Shown: positions 1-12,371 of the stretch, in pieces | How positions within the stretch are numbered: the first letter of the stretch is position 1 | Layout: each line of letters opens with the position of its first letter | Assembly: GCA_015698045.1 (NCBI GenBank) | Contig: BLAL01000065.1 | Location: 186,001 to 250,000 of the forward strand | DNA from: Rhizophagus clarus | Taxonomy: Eukaryota; Glomeromycota; Glomeromycetes; Glomerales; Glomeraceae | Direction: 5' to 3' | DNA length: 64,000 nucleotides | The notes under the pieces: model-generated | Told to the model about the DNA's origin: nothing | The model's input: only the letters and a program-made list of their open reading frames with translations | Databases searched by the model: none | Translations under genes and position numbers: made by a program

Positions 1-235
1 CATATTGGCAGTGATGTTCTTGGAAGCTTCCAATGACTTTTTGTTGGAATTGGACTCTTCCAGTTCCTTTCAATTCCAATTCTTCCAATATTCCAATAAT
101 TCTGAATACATATTAGATTAATTATATATATATATTTCTATGTTCTTGGAAGCTTCCAATAAAAATTCGTTGGAATTGGAAGATTTGGAAGTCCAAAAGT
201 GCTTCCAACTTCCAGTGACCATCACGCTATTAGAC
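1..235. repeat. Interspersed repeat with TTGGAAGCTTCCAA palindromes, cut by the window edge
   Basis: Two related half-units are visible, near 12-65 and 137-190. Each has TGTTCTTGGAAGCTTCCAAT followed about 10 bp later by GTTGGAATTGGA. The segment ends with TTCCAGTGACCATCACG near 215-230, which carries the inverse of the GTGATG near its start. There is no ORF. A more A+T-rich relative lies at about 61,585-61,700, so this is an interspersed non-coding element, possibly a MITE or SINE-like repeat. Its left end may be outside the window. Confidence 0.6.
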
Positions 236-240
236 AAAAT

Positions 241-1771
241 CTTTACCTTTACAAAGTGTTAAATTCTCGTACTCGTGTTGCAACGATACGGTCAACTCTC
301 TACAAGTACACATTCTCTAAGTGCACCACCTCCTTACTCAGCAGTCTCAGGTATAGAGAAATCATATAAAATTTCTCTCTCTCTAAATGCACAATCTGAA
401 TTGCGTAAAATTTGCTTTAAACTAATAATTTTGCCCTGAACCAAATGATATTGCCGTCGGTAAAGTGAAGAAAGAGAATTCTTAAATAAAAAAAAAAAAA
501 ATCGTAAAAAAAAAAAAAAAAAAAAAAAACTTTTATATTTAAACGAATTTAAATCATTTTTCACCGTTTTTACACAAAGTCTTTTACGTGCGTGATATAG
601 GTAACGAACTACTACTCCTTATTTTAATTATTAGTTTCTCAAAATCCAAACTTGGATAATTAAAAAATTTAACCGATCTCTAGATTTATGATTGGATAAA
701 AAATTTTCTTTATTCCTTTTATCAATGATTAACTGCCCAATCATGAGATAACGACCTTATCATATTTTCATATGTTAAAGAAACCAATTTAGGAAAAACA
801 AACTCATCCTTTCTTTTAATCCAAAAAAAAAAAAAAACTATTTCGCTGTTTCTCATATCTATAAAAATTTAACTAAATTTAGATATAAACCTTTCTTATC
901 CGAACTTTATCAGATGAAAAATGATGTACAGTACGATTTATCGTGATAAACTTTTTTTTTTATACGATAAAAAAGACCTTTTTTTTTATCATTCAATAAA
1001 CATTTATATAAACCTTCATAATCTTTAATGAACGATAATACACAACGCGATTATTTCAATCAATCAAAAAAAAAAAAAAATTTTTTCTTTATATACAAAT
1101 TTGGTTAAGCGAGAGTGAATATTTTATATTTGTAATGTTAAATTTTTAATTGAACGATAGACAATGGGATTGTCCGAAAATTTATCGGAACAAATTAGAA
1201 TCCGGGATTGTATAGATATTGATAGACCCAATTAATCCACTCAGATACGAGTTTTTTAGAAAGAAACGAAAAAAAGGTTCCAAATTATTAATTGATTGAA
1301 TAAATTATTATATAATTTGAAATATTAAAAAGGGGTTATCAATTACTACAAATGTAAAGATGGCGGCAAATTTTCTGATTGTTAAACAATAAGTATTGTC
1401 CATTTAAAGCATTTAAATGAAGGAGAATTAATTACACAAATTGTTACCGTGTGTCACGTGACACTCTCTATTAATACTACTATATTCAGTTATACTTAAT
1501 CGTATTTGAATAATTCTTTTAAACGTTCTATTTATTTTATATATGTTCTAAATAAATGATAAACTATATATATATATTTCTAAAAAAAAAAAAAAAATAT
1601 TTTATATTTTATACATTAATAAAATATATAAACTATATACAAATTATAAATTAATATCCAAAAAAGGAATGAGAAATGTCTATGAAATAAAAGATAAATT
1701 AGAAAGGGCTAATTATTTATTATATAAATTTACAAAAGATTAATTTAATATCATTCTAAATGATCAAATGT
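241..1771. other. Intergenic, A+T-rich, no gene seen
   Basis: Homopolymer runs and short AT repeats only. The longest ORF here (minus strand, 334-564) is mostly translated poly-T/poly-A and is not credible. Confidence 0.6.
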
Positions 1772-3189
1772 TCAACCAAAAAATAGGGGGCAATCAATGC
1801 TACATAATCTATATACAACTTACAATATTACAACATACATCATACATTATATCTTTTTTTTCCCGTAAACTCTAAGAAATAAAATAAATTTTGCACTTTA
1901 ATTTTAATGAAATTATGAAATTGTAAAAAAAAAAAAAAAAAAATCATACCTGTATGTCTTACAATAAGTTTTGAGTTTGTTTACTTCATCGTGCATAGTT
2001 TTTATGGATTCTTCAAATTCTGATTCACTTATTTTCATAAAATCACAAAATTCTTTTTTCTTTAATTCTAACCGTTTAAATAAATTCTGACAAACCTATA
2101 TATATATATATATATACATAATGGTGAATCATCACGGGAAGATTAAAGATCATTATCGTATTAAATCGAATTAATTACCAGTTGAGAAAGCCTCCCACCA
2201 AAAAGTGGAGTAATTCTGTAATCTGAATGTATTGAGTTAGAATTAATCAATTTTTCGGAAGTTAGACCTTTTTGAAACACGGAAGGATTTAATTGATGAA
2301 TTCCTTTTTCCGAATTAAATTCATCATCTATTAATAATAATAAAATCAACGACAAGCCAAACGCATATCAATATCGATTTATTTATAAATCGCAATAAAT
2401 TTAATTTACATAATAATTATTTTACGTACAAGCTTTAAACATTTTTTTCGTCATATGACCAGCATTAGACAAAGGTGACATTTCCATTAATTCTATCCAT
2501 CCTCCAGGTTTTAATACTCTAATCATCTCCGGTAAAATGTATTCTCCCCAGTAAACCTCATTCACAGAAGTAAAAAATCTTTGATGTACGAAATCAAAAG
2601 TATCGTCAGGAAAAGGTAATCCTTCCATTAGATTGTGATGAAGAAATGCGGCATTGGGTAGTTCCATTTCTATTCTTGCACGTTCCGCATCATCATCTAT
2701 TCCAACAAATGTTGAATTAGGATATTCCTTAGCTAAATCGCTCATCCAAATTCCACTTCCACACCTATTAAATATGAGAAATAAATATAAAGGAAGTAAA
2801 AAAAAAAAAAACAACGCAAATGAAAATACTTACTGAACATCTAATATTTTCGCTCCTCCAAGCTCAAAAATTTCCTCAAGTGGAGAAGAATAATTGCTTC
2901 TCCAAACACATTTACTAAATAAATAGTGTTGCATTTGTAATCTTTCAATATTTTTGTCAGCACTTGGTAAAAAATATTCTCCTCCTTCGATATTTCGTAA
3001 CTCTTTTGGATCTGAAGGTGGCAAAGGGTCACAAAATGAACTTATTGTCATTATTTCACTGGCCTTATCAGACGATGATGATGTTGATGATGTATCAGAA
3101 GTTGGTGGATCAGTATGTCTTCGCTTGACTTTATTATCTTTCTTTTTTTTTGTTTTTGTCTCATTGATCCATTGCGTATCTCGAAACAT
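1772..3189 (-). CDS. SAM-dependent methyltransferase (class I, methyltransf_25 type)
   Basis: Predicted exons are 3189-2834, 2764-2430, 2327-2179, 2095-1950 and, least certainly, 1799-1772. They sum to 338 codons with consistent phase. After a Ser-rich, charged N-terminus (about residues 1-45) comes the Rossmann methyltransferase core. Motif I is ILDVQCGSGIW, the acidic strand-2 motif is STFVGIDDD, then LPFPDDTFDFVHQR and the VLKPGGWIELME motif that is diagnostic of the family. The C-terminal exon gives a helical Lys/Glu-rich segment ending TYCKTYR, as in many glomeromycete members. The family moves a methyl group from S-adenosylmethionine to a small molecule or protein; the substrate cannot be told from sequence. 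The residue before CGSG is Gln, where Gly is usual, and it is built across the first splice junction. Confidence 0.85.
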
Positions 3190-4578
3190 TTTATTTTTAT
3201 TTTTATTTTTATTTTTATTTTTTTTTTTAAAAAAAAAAAAAAAATTAAATTAAATTATATTAAATAAAAGAAGGCAACAAAGAAAATTAGTATTAAAGAA
3301 AGAAAAAATTTTTTATTAAATAATTTAATAATTGTGTGTAATGATATTATATAATATTTTTTTTCCAAAAAAAAAAAAAAAAAAAAGGTTTATTTGGGAA
3401 AAAAACTCTCTTACATATTATTTATATATGCAATATTTGCTTGCGTAAAGATAATCTTATCGTTATCTCCAATAAACTTGCTGCGTGAGAAATAAAAGTA
3501 AACATAAAAAAAAAAAAAAAATAAATGACATTTAAAGTTTAAGATGATGCAGGCATCTTATCTGTTAACTGGTTGAAATTAAATTGATAGTGATAAGGTA
3601 ATACTTTCTTATTTAGTCAAATAAATCTGCATTAAGTCGATTTTAAACATCAGCGCGAATTAGAACGTGCAATGAAATTACTCGGATGTTGTAAATAATA
3701 AATTAATAATTTAACTTCAACTAATTAAAAGTTTTTAATCATGTATTAGAAAAATACCAAGAGACGTGGGGAAATTGCTTATTTTGGTAATTATTTTAAA
3801 TTTGCATAATGTATTTTATTATTAGTGAATCATTTCACTATGATTTACGGCTATGCATTTAATTGCATATTTGTATTAATGTTTTTAATTCGATCAGAAT
3901 TACGAAATTTTGGAAGTTAGAAAAAATCAAATGATAGAAGCATGAGAAAATTCTATTTCCCTCACATTGTCACGTCTAAAACAACTGTAAATAGTTAATC
4001 GATACCATTTCTAGTAAAAAGAAATTGATAAATATTGAGTTAATGAAGTCACGAGTGATGAAATTTAAAAAGTTTGTGACGCAATTTAGAAAGAAACAGA
4101 AAGTTTTAGATTATCATTAAGGTGTCTTTATCAGGTCACATAGTGGTCACATGTTTTAAAAGTCTACGGAATTGACCGATACAAATTACGATTTTTACTC
4201 ATTTATAATGAAAAAAAAAAAAGCTTGATCGTTAAATAATAATGAAACCTGTAAAAAACTAGTAGTAGAACAATCATTAATGAATGATAGGTAACCCAAA
4301 GTAGTCTGACGCAGAGAAATTAACCGCGAATGGCGTTAAAAGAGAGCCCATTTTTTGAATTTATAATTTTGACGTAATTTTTTCTTTTTTAAAATATACA
4401 TTAATCAATAATAGATAAGGTAATGATGTAAGTTGCAGATTTAAAGGGGGAAATTAATTCAGTCTGATCTATCCTTTGAATGGGTTAGTTATTTATGTAT
4501 GGATTTACGTTTTACATATATCAAATTATATATATGTAACTTACCTTTTTTACACATCCTTTTTTAAAAATAATCATC
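3190..4578. other. Divergent promoter region
   Basis: Separates the methyltransferase (-) from the K+ channel (+), so it probably carries both promoters. It contains poly-T/poly-A pairs near 3217-3244. No conserved ORF was seen. Confidence 0.5.
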
Positions 4579-6255
4579 ATGAACAACGCAGATGACGGAC
4601 AAGATGACAGACAAGATGAAACGCGATATCCTTCAATAGCAACAACGATAGGTTCCGAATCATTCCTTAACAACGTTACTGTGTAATAAAAAATGATTGG
4701 ATATTTAAATTTCTTTTTTTTAAAAAAAAAAAACTAAACTAAAAAAAAATAAAATTTTTTAGCAGCTCAGATGTTTTTGAACCACCTAATGATGAGTTTC
4801 AAAAAAGAATTATATATCCATTTAAATATAAAATTAATTTAAGAAACGTCGGTAATAATTTTTTTTTTTTTTTTCGTATTCTTTAAAATATATTATTTTT
4901 TTCTTATAAATTTTTATTTATTCGATAGGAAAAGTGTGTGTATGAACGTCAATTTGATGATGATTTGTACCGAACTCCTTTACAAAAGAAATTATATTAT
5001 TTTTTTGAGGAACCTCAATCTAGGAAAGCGCAAGCTTTTTCTCTCTTTTCCACTATATGCTTATTTACTACAATAGTAATTATTTGCCTCGATTCTTTGC
5101 CAACTTTTTTTATGATTAAGGATGTGAACATTCACATATGGTAATTATATGCGTATGTGATATATAATATTTATATTATATGATTAATCTTTTTTTTTTT
5201 TTTCTTAGGCTCCCGTTTGACATTTTGATAGTTATAGTATTTACTATAGAATATGCTGGAAGTTTTTTTGCTGCTCCAAATAAATGGAAATTTGCAATAA
5301 GTTTATCCAATTTGTTGAATTTGATTTCAATCATACCTTTTTATATTCAGATATTTAGTCCTTTTTCTGCAGATGCGACTCTTCGATTTACGAGGATTCT
5401 ACGAATAACTAGAATTATCAAATCATTACAACGTATAGGAAGATTTTCTGATGGATTCATGGTAATTATTTTTTATCTCTTATAAAACAAAAACGAGTTT
5501 AAATAATAATCTAAATTTTTTTAATTATTTAGATTGCAACAAATATATTTTTATTATCATCGATTCGAATACTTATAAACTTGATCTATATTTTAATAAT
5601 ATTAACGATTTCAGCGATCAGTATATATTATGTTGAAAGAGGTGATTTTGATTATACTACAGATTTATGGTATAGAACATTACCGGATGGAACAAGGGAA
5701 AAAAGTCCATTTCAATCCGTTTTTCACAGTTTATATTGGAGTATAACTACATTGACAACAACTGGTTATGGTGATATAGTTCCAATAACAGCAATCGGAC
5801 AATGCATTGCAGCATTAACTTCTCTTTCAGGAATTTTGGTTATTGCGGTAACTTCTTCTATCATTGGAATAAATTCTGACTTGGAATGGTCAAAATATCA
5901 ACAACATAAAACTAAAATCGATTTTTCTGAAATGTGGAAAGCAATTGATGATAAAAATGTTGATAATTTAAGTCGTAGTGAACAAATCAAAAAAGAAGAA
6001 ATTTTGAAATTTCAAAATGGTATTTTAAGGGATCTTATAGAAGAAATTCAAAAGAATTTTAACAATGTTGCTGGATTTGGAATTATGACTTATTTAAATA
6101 AATATAATGAATTAGAGTTTGAACATTCTTTAACGAATGAAAAATTAAATAAATTAGAATTTGAGATGAAAAAATATGAAACTATTTTGGGTAATATCGA
6201 TGATTATCATCATCATGAACATATTGACAAAAAACAAAAAAATAAATTATTTTAG
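4579..6255 (+). CDS. Voltage-gated potassium channel (Kv-type, six transmembrane)
   Basis: Predicted exons are 4579-4682, 4763-about 4851, 4929-5140, 5209-5461 and 5533-6255, giving roughly 460 residues. An acidic cytosolic N-terminus is followed by S1 (LFTTIVIICLDSL), S2 and S3 hydrophobic segments, and an S4 voltage sensor near residue 195 with a basic residue every third position (RFTRILRITRIIKSLQR). Then come S5, an extracellular loop, the pore helix with the K+ selectivity filter TTTGYGD near residue 295, S6, and a long charged, probably coiled-coil, C-terminal tail. The family conducts K+ across the plasma membrane in response to depolarisation. The exon 2/3 join is unresolved: donor GTAATA at 4852 leaves phase 1, while the only acceptor (4927-4928) opens in phase 0. 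A GTCGGT donor at 4848 would fix this but is unusual. Confidence 0.9.
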
Positions 6256-6615
6256 ATTTGTGAGATAAATCCGTTACGGAGTATATAAATGAGTTAATTT
6301 AGAAAATCATTTTACCTCAGTTTATTTATTGCACCAAAGAACAATGGTATTTCGTGATTTTATCGAAAATTTTATGTACTACAATATAATAAATGTAATT
6401 TGCACCAATAACGAGGAAACGTTTCTCAGATCTTTCCTAATTTAATAATAGATGAAATTTTTTTAATTAAACATATTTGATTCGATTTGTTTCACATAAT
6501 ATAGCGTGTTCATATATAATCTTTGATTCGAAAGTTTGATGAGCATCATTTTTTTTTATCTCTTTTTTTTTATTATTATTATTTTTGATCTTTTTCTCTT
6601 AAAAGATAATTCAAA
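6256..6615. other. Short intergenic region before the iron transporter
   Basis: Holds the 3' end of the channel gene and the presumed promoter of the CCC1-like gene. No ATCWGATAA iron-GATA site was noticed here. Confidence 0.45.
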
Positions 6616-8036
6616 ATGATGGCCCTTCGTCAAATATTTCAACGTAGACCTCCTCATCATACTCCTCACCATTATGATACGATTCCTGACGGACCTCGTG
6701 ATGAATATTATCATGTAAATATGGTCAAAATAAAATATTATTATTTTAAAAAATAATTTATACATTTTAATATCTATTTTTTCTTTCTTTACTGATTAAA
6801 TTTTTAGGCAGAAGATCATTTTGAATCACCAGAGTTAATTCGTGACATGATTCTTGGAATTAGCGACGGTCTAACGGTAAAAAGTCAGACCTTTTTTTTT
6901 CTTTTTTGTTGAAAATAATTGAAATGATTCTAAATATGTTATAGGTACCCTTCGCTTTGTCTGCCGGTTTATCTTCTATGGGAAGTAATCGTCTTGTTAT
7001 TACCGGAGGATTGGCCGGTTTGTCAAATTGTAATTGCTTTAATTCTTTTGTTTAAATTATTAGATTTCTCAATTAATAAATTTTTATTACAGAATTGATT
7101 TCAGGTGCAATTTCTATGGGATTAGGAGGGTATAAATCATTTTTTTTTTCAGTTAAAGATGTATTATTTTTTTTTTAGTTTGAATTATATATATACTTCT
7201 CCTTTACTTAGATATTTGAGTGCAAAATCAGAAGCTGATCATTATCACGCTGAGAGGAGGAGAGAGGAATGGGAAGGTAAGATCAATAATATAGTTATTA
7301 TCCAACAAAGTTATGTAAGGTTCATGAACATAAAATTATTTTTATTCAGTGAACAATTGTCTAGAAGCAGAAATTCAAGAGATATATGGTGTGTATTTTT
7401 GGAAACAATCAACAAAAGAGCTTAATTTACTAGAGCCGGGTTATTCCCGGGTTAAACGACTTTAATAATGATTTTTCTCTTTGGGTAATAGATATTATGG
7501 CACCTTACGGATTAGATCAAGATGCTTTGGCACCTGTTATTGAAAAATTTAAGTCTGATCCTCAAAAATTCGTCGACTTCATGATGAAATTTGAATTAAA
7601 CCTTGAAAAACCAAACCCTTCAAGATCTTGGGTGAGTTGCTATATTTCTGATAAATTATAATAATTAAAATTGAATAATCTATATCTTCTTTTAAAGCAA
7701 AGTGCTGTAACGATTGGATTTTCTTATTTCGTTGCTGGTCTAATACCGTTAATCCCTTATTTATTTGTTGATAATGTTGTTATTGGACTTTATGCTAGTA
7801 GTATTGTAACTTTAGTATGTCTTTTAGTCTTTGGATATATTAAAGCATTATTTACTTCTCCTGAAAAAGCTTTGTTGGGTGCTATACAGACTGCATTTGT
7901 TGGAGGAATTGCAGCAGGTAAGAGAATTTTCATTTATAGTAAAGTTATAGTAAAGAAATAATTTTTATTAACTTATACCTTTCTCTTTAAAGCTGCTGCT
8001 TATGGAGGTGTTTGGTTAATTGGAAATGAAAATTAA
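6616..8036 (+). CDS. ccc1: Vacuolar iron/manganese transporter, CCC1/VIT1 family
   Basis: Nine exons (6616-6714, 6808-6876, 6945-7017, 7093-7129, 7212-7276, 7350-7388, 7492-7631, 7698-7917, 7993-8036) give 262 codons including the stop, 261 residues, with every junction GT-AG. The N-terminus is His/Pro-rich. TM1 contains LIRDMILGISDGLTVPFAL, the family's hallmark, with the Asp and Met residues typical of the metal path. TM2 follows with ISGAISMGLGGYLSAKSE. The cytosolic region between TM2 and TM3 (HYHAERRREEWE through PQKFVDFMMKFEL) matches the metal-binding helical domain of VIT1. TM3-TM5 run from SAVTIGFSYFVAGLIPLIPY to the C-terminus. CCC1/VIT1 proteins load Fe2+ (and Mn2+) into the vacuole in exchange for protons, buffering cytosolic iron. 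Confidence 0.93.
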
Positions 8037-8730
8037 AACCTTTCTGAACGAATATCTTTTTAACATCTTAACCATTTTTCTTTTGTTTTATATTATATTT
8101 GATTCTTTATTCAATCTCATCATTATACTCATATCACTAGTGTGTCATGACCGCAACAAAATATGCAATCATTTAAAATTTGTATTATTTTATTCAATAA
8201 AGGGATGTATTTACTATTTGATCTTAATTTCCTTTTCTTAATTTCCTTTTATTTCAAACGCTTTATGTATACAAATTAAATAAATCAGTGAAACAAATGA
8301 TAAATGAATTTGTGTTTAGATTATAAATTGAAAGATTGATTTTTCATTGTTCAAATGTCGCTCTAGAAGGTTCAAAATCCCGGATTATTATTATTTATGT
8401 ATTGTTTGTTAGAGTCTAGACCCGTAAGTGGCGTCAATGCAGTGTTTCAGTGTTACTGATCATCTGTTGCTAAAACAAAAAACAATAGTTGAAAAAGGAT
8501 CTAGACTCATGCCCAAAATAGCTCAAATAAACCATAATTTGTAGTTTAATAGTCAATCAAAAAACATATAATTAGCTAAGGAACGTATGATTCCTTTTTT
8601 TTTTTTTTCAAAAAATTTAATTTCCAAATTTCTTTTTTTTTTTTTAAAAAAAAAAAAAAAAACCTTAAAAAAAAAAAAAACCTGCAACATTTAATTAAAT
8701 AATAATAATAAATAAACAAACAAATTAAAT
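8037..8730. other. Intergenic region with a 9-bp inverted repeat
   Basis: GAGTCTAGA (8412-8420) is perfectly inverted as TCTAGACTC (8500-8508), about 80 bp apart. A T-run followed by an A-run lies at 8632-8662. No ORF of note was seen. Confidence 0.45.
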
Positions 8731-8955
8731 ATGTCAATCACAAATCTTACTAACGATATTAAAATAGAAGAAATTGATGTCGAGGATTCGAATAGAACAC
8801 TAATTGTAGCTGCTGCCGTTGCCTCAGCGATACGAGAATCAAACCAACAAGACTGGGAAGCAGCTTGTCGTTCAATTCTTGAAAACAAATCACTCGCAGA
8901 ATCCGAAAAGAATTTTATTGTTGCGCTCATAAAAAATAAACAAACTTCAAAATAA
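8731..8955 (+). CDS. Small hypothetical protein, single exon
   Basis: A 74-residue ORF starting MSITNLTNDIKIEEID. Its composition is balanced and protein-like: an Ala-rich helix (VAAAVASAIRESNQQDWEAA), then SILENKSLAESEKNFIVALI and a Lys-rich end. It has no signal peptide, membrane segment or cysteines. I do not recognise a family. The opposite-strand ORF over the same bases is dominated by poly-A/T and dinucleotide repeats, so the plus reading is preferred. It lies alone between the iron transporter and a broken kinase. Confidence 0.55.
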   Translation: MSITNLTNDIKIEEIDVEDSNRTLIVAAAVASAIRESNQQDWEAACRSILENKSLAESEKNFIVALIKNKQTSK

Positions 8956-9033
8956 TCATGTATTATATATAATAATTTATTCACATCAATTTTCTTAATT
9001 TTAGATTTAGTATTGTAGAGTTTGTAAAAAAAA

Positions 9034-9060
9034 AACACACACACACACACACATATATAT
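9034..9060. repeat. (AC)n/(AT)n microsatellite
   Basis: About nine AC units followed by AT units, in the 3' flank of the small ORF. Confidence 0.9.
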
Positions 9061-9356
9061 AACTTCTTAATATCTTCCTTTTTTTTTGTAAATTTTGGAT
9101 TTTTTAGTAAATGCATTTTTCAAACACAAAAAAAAAACATTCGATTAGTCATTGAGTACAAAAACGATTCACTCTTACTTTCTTACAATAAACATAATAA
9201 AACTTTCGTTTTTTTTTTTAAAAAAAAAAATAAAATACACAAAAATTTTTTTTTCATGTTATAAATATTGTCAATATGTTTACAATACATCTTATTATGA
9301 ATCTGCTCAAGAAATTACAGTACATCTATTACATCTATTATTTGTTTATTTCATTA

Positions 9357-10500
9357 TTATTTACACCATAATATTCTAAGTTCATGACAACGCGTAACAT
9401 AATCGTTAATATCGTTATCATTTTCAGGAATCATAATATCTTGCTTATTCACGTTTGTGATTATAATATCCAGATTTTCACTAATATTAACGTTATTGCA
9501 AAAAAAAAAAAAAAATAATATGATTTTTACTTACCGGTACCATTTTCACTTGAGTTATTCGGATTATCAAGGTCTAATATTTCTTGATAACAATTAATGT
9601 ACAAATTTCTTACAAATTTAAGGACAAGTTCCATAGATGGTCTTTTAAATAATCTTGAGTAAGTAATGTTATTTTATGAAGTCTTCCAATATTCAAATTC
9701 GAGAAAAAGAAATATTAAAAAAAAAATTATTTATTCATTAAAGTCGCGTGAATCAAGATTACCTTTTGATGCCGCAAATTTAGCAATCTTCATCCCAACA
9801 CGATTTCATCAGGAATCAAAAAACTTGGAATTCCAGAATGAATTTTAGGTCTTAATCCTCTATCAGTGACAAGAAGAAACATATCGGAAGGACGGCCACT
9901 ATACGGTTTAAAACCAGAACAAATTTCCCACAAGACTATAAACATCAGCTGCTTGAGAATAACCAATTTTGCGATGAATAAGTGGTGCAACATGTGAGAT
10001 AACTCCATAAAGTTCTGTCGTTACAGGGTAAGTTGAATTATTTATTCTTTTTGATAAACCAAGATCAGAATTAGGGCTTTTTCTCCCGCAGAAATTAATA
10101 TATTTTCCTCTACGAAAATCAGCATGAATTTAAACCGATTCACAAGTCCATTCGTAATATCCAAGATTAAACAGGTCTTTTTCTTCCACGAAAGTTTTGG
10201 GTTATTGCTTAAATATTGACTTAAATTCCATTTTGTGCGTATTTCATTACTAATATAAGTTCACCCGTTTTAAGAAGGGATACAACTGAATTGGACTTTA
10301 AACATAATTAATGCGCATGAATTCGAACAATTGATATATTTAACGACGATTTGTCTCCCATTTCTAAATATTTTTGACTCTGTGTCACCTTCAAAAATTA
10401 ATCTTGGCCTATCATTCAACAATGCTACCTCCACTCGCGACAAGCTGGATTTATTGAAGTTGCTCAAATGGAATCCAACATCCAGAATATTCTTCTTCTT
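9357..10500 (-). pseudogene. Protein kinase (TKL/receptor-like type expanded in Rhizophagus), frameshifted
   Basis: Kinase blocks appear in the correct order on the minus strand but in different frames. A beta-3-like block reads GRQIVVKYINCSN. The hinge is GELILVMKYAQNG, followed by NLSQYLSNNPKLSW. The degraded catalytic loop reads ENILISAGEKALI. SDLGLSKRINN replaces DFG and the activation segment, then come ISHVAPLIHRKIGYSQAADVYS and WEICSGFKPYSGRPSD. LMKSCWDEDC and KRPSMELVLKFVRNLYINCY form the C-lobe end, with an acidic Asn-rich tail. Frame breaks lie near 10,225, 10,070, 9,930 and 9,810. The catalytic HRD is not readable (HADFRRGKY instead). This strongly suggests a dead member of the family. 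Sequencing error could explain one break but hardly four. Confidence 0.8.
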
Positions 10501-12371
10501 CATCTTTATTAAAAAATATTGTATATTATAAGATGAGATAATGCGATTGTATGGAATATGACAATAAACCCCGTACAAATTGTCGTTATCGGTATTAAAA
10601 TTATGCAGACTACCTTCAAAATTTTATTAAATCTACAAAGAAAAAAAAAACGATAGTCTCGGAACAATATCTGTATTTAAAATGAAAAATTTTCTTACAT
10701 CTCATTCATCCATATTATAAAAAATTACTTTTTAAAGTAATTATGATAAGGAGTTTAGCTTTGCGTCGCATTCGCATGGACACAGCATATATATATTGTA
10801 TACCACTAGTTACTAATTTTAATAATTATAATAATTGTGCGACTTCCTTGCTGTAGTTATGCAGTATATACAGCACTAAAAACATTCTAGAAATTTTATT
10901 CTGAGAATATATTAAGGTTTGGGTCCTGCTCTACTTTTTGGTCATTGAGTTTTCCATTACCAAATTGAGTATATTAATTTGTTAGCTAATTTTGTTCGTA
11001 ATGAAAGAATATAAATTTGTAAGCAAGGAGTGAATTACGATATACTTTCAATAAATGATTAAGTTATCGAATAATTAGATATTTATTTTAAGTTAATATT
11101 CCAAATATCAGCAATTTTTAATGACAAATGCAATAAAATTTATTGGCCTCTTTCATTCATTTTTTTCTTTCCGTGACATGACCATTTGATGATAGGAGTT
11201 GGATTTAAATTGACGAAAGTTTTCTTTTTTAGAGATTGAGAAACTAAAATTTTGGACTTGGATGAATTAAAATTACCATTGTTTTTTATTTTTTTCACAC
11301 TCTTGGAAAATTAATGTCCCAATATAAAAAAGTTATTTTTTTGCTTTCAAAGTAATTCACTTGTCTATTATTTAAGGCGTTCCATAAGCAATTTTTTATG
11401 AGTTTGAGGGTATGAGAATGTTTCTTTTAGCGTTGGGAAACTAATTACTGTGAATATTAGATCTTTGTAAATTGAGATGATAATATTTATTATATTTTGT
11501 AAAAAGAGAATATCTATGACATCGTTTATGAATAAAAGTCTATAGATTATAAACTATTTCATGAATTTTAATCGGGTCATTTTTATTAAGATGACGCGTA
11601 AATTTTAAAGAATAATACAGTCAACTTTATATTTTAAATGCTCATTATGACATACGGTATCTCTAATAAATGCACGCTATATTAATAGTTATAAAATTTA
11701 TTAATATCATGTAAATTTCTCTTATCTATAAATACCCTTGTGTTTGGTCTCAAGAGGGTAAAAATAACGGACCATGACTTTTTCTATTTATATATCCACT
11801 TTTTTTGAAACAGTAATATAATATGAAGCTGGAGTAAGGCATTTTTTAAAAAAGTTTGAACATAATTATGTTAATTTGAATGTCAAATCGGTTTATCTGG
11901 TTTATCCGGCAGATATCAGGCAGGGCAAAAGAGACATCCCAGTTTTTTGGCGCTCATAGTACTAATAATAAATCATTTACGATCATAAAAATTTATGAAC
12001 TTAACTGACTTTTGTTAATGCACAATATGTGATTATACAAAAGCTTTTATGCGCGAAAAAAGTTAACCCGAAATATTTAATATTTATAAATTGATATTTA
12101 TTTTCATAATCCAAAATAAAATTAAGAATAAAAAAAAAAAAAAATAGAATGATAAAATTTTAGTTTAGATAAAATTCATTATCTAGTGTGGGAAAGGGGA
12201 AACTATTCAAAAATTTTACAAATAAAAAAACTATTCACATTATTTCGATTTTTTTTACAAACAAAAAAATTTTAAATCAAGGTGGGGACTAGATTAATAT
12301 TATATAAAAGTCCATTCGATTTGTATAAATACTCCTTTTAAAATCCAATTACTAAAAAAAATCATTTATTA
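10501..12371. other. Intergenic, no gene seen
   Basis: A+T-rich, with scattered richer islands (around 10,745-10,790 and 11,890-11,960) that give no extended ORF or spliced model on either strand. Confidence 0.5.

Noticed and set aside
2954-3253. Plus-strand 99-residue ORF
   Set aside because: Antisense to methyltransferase exon 1 and ending in poly-Phe/Lys from T/A runs.
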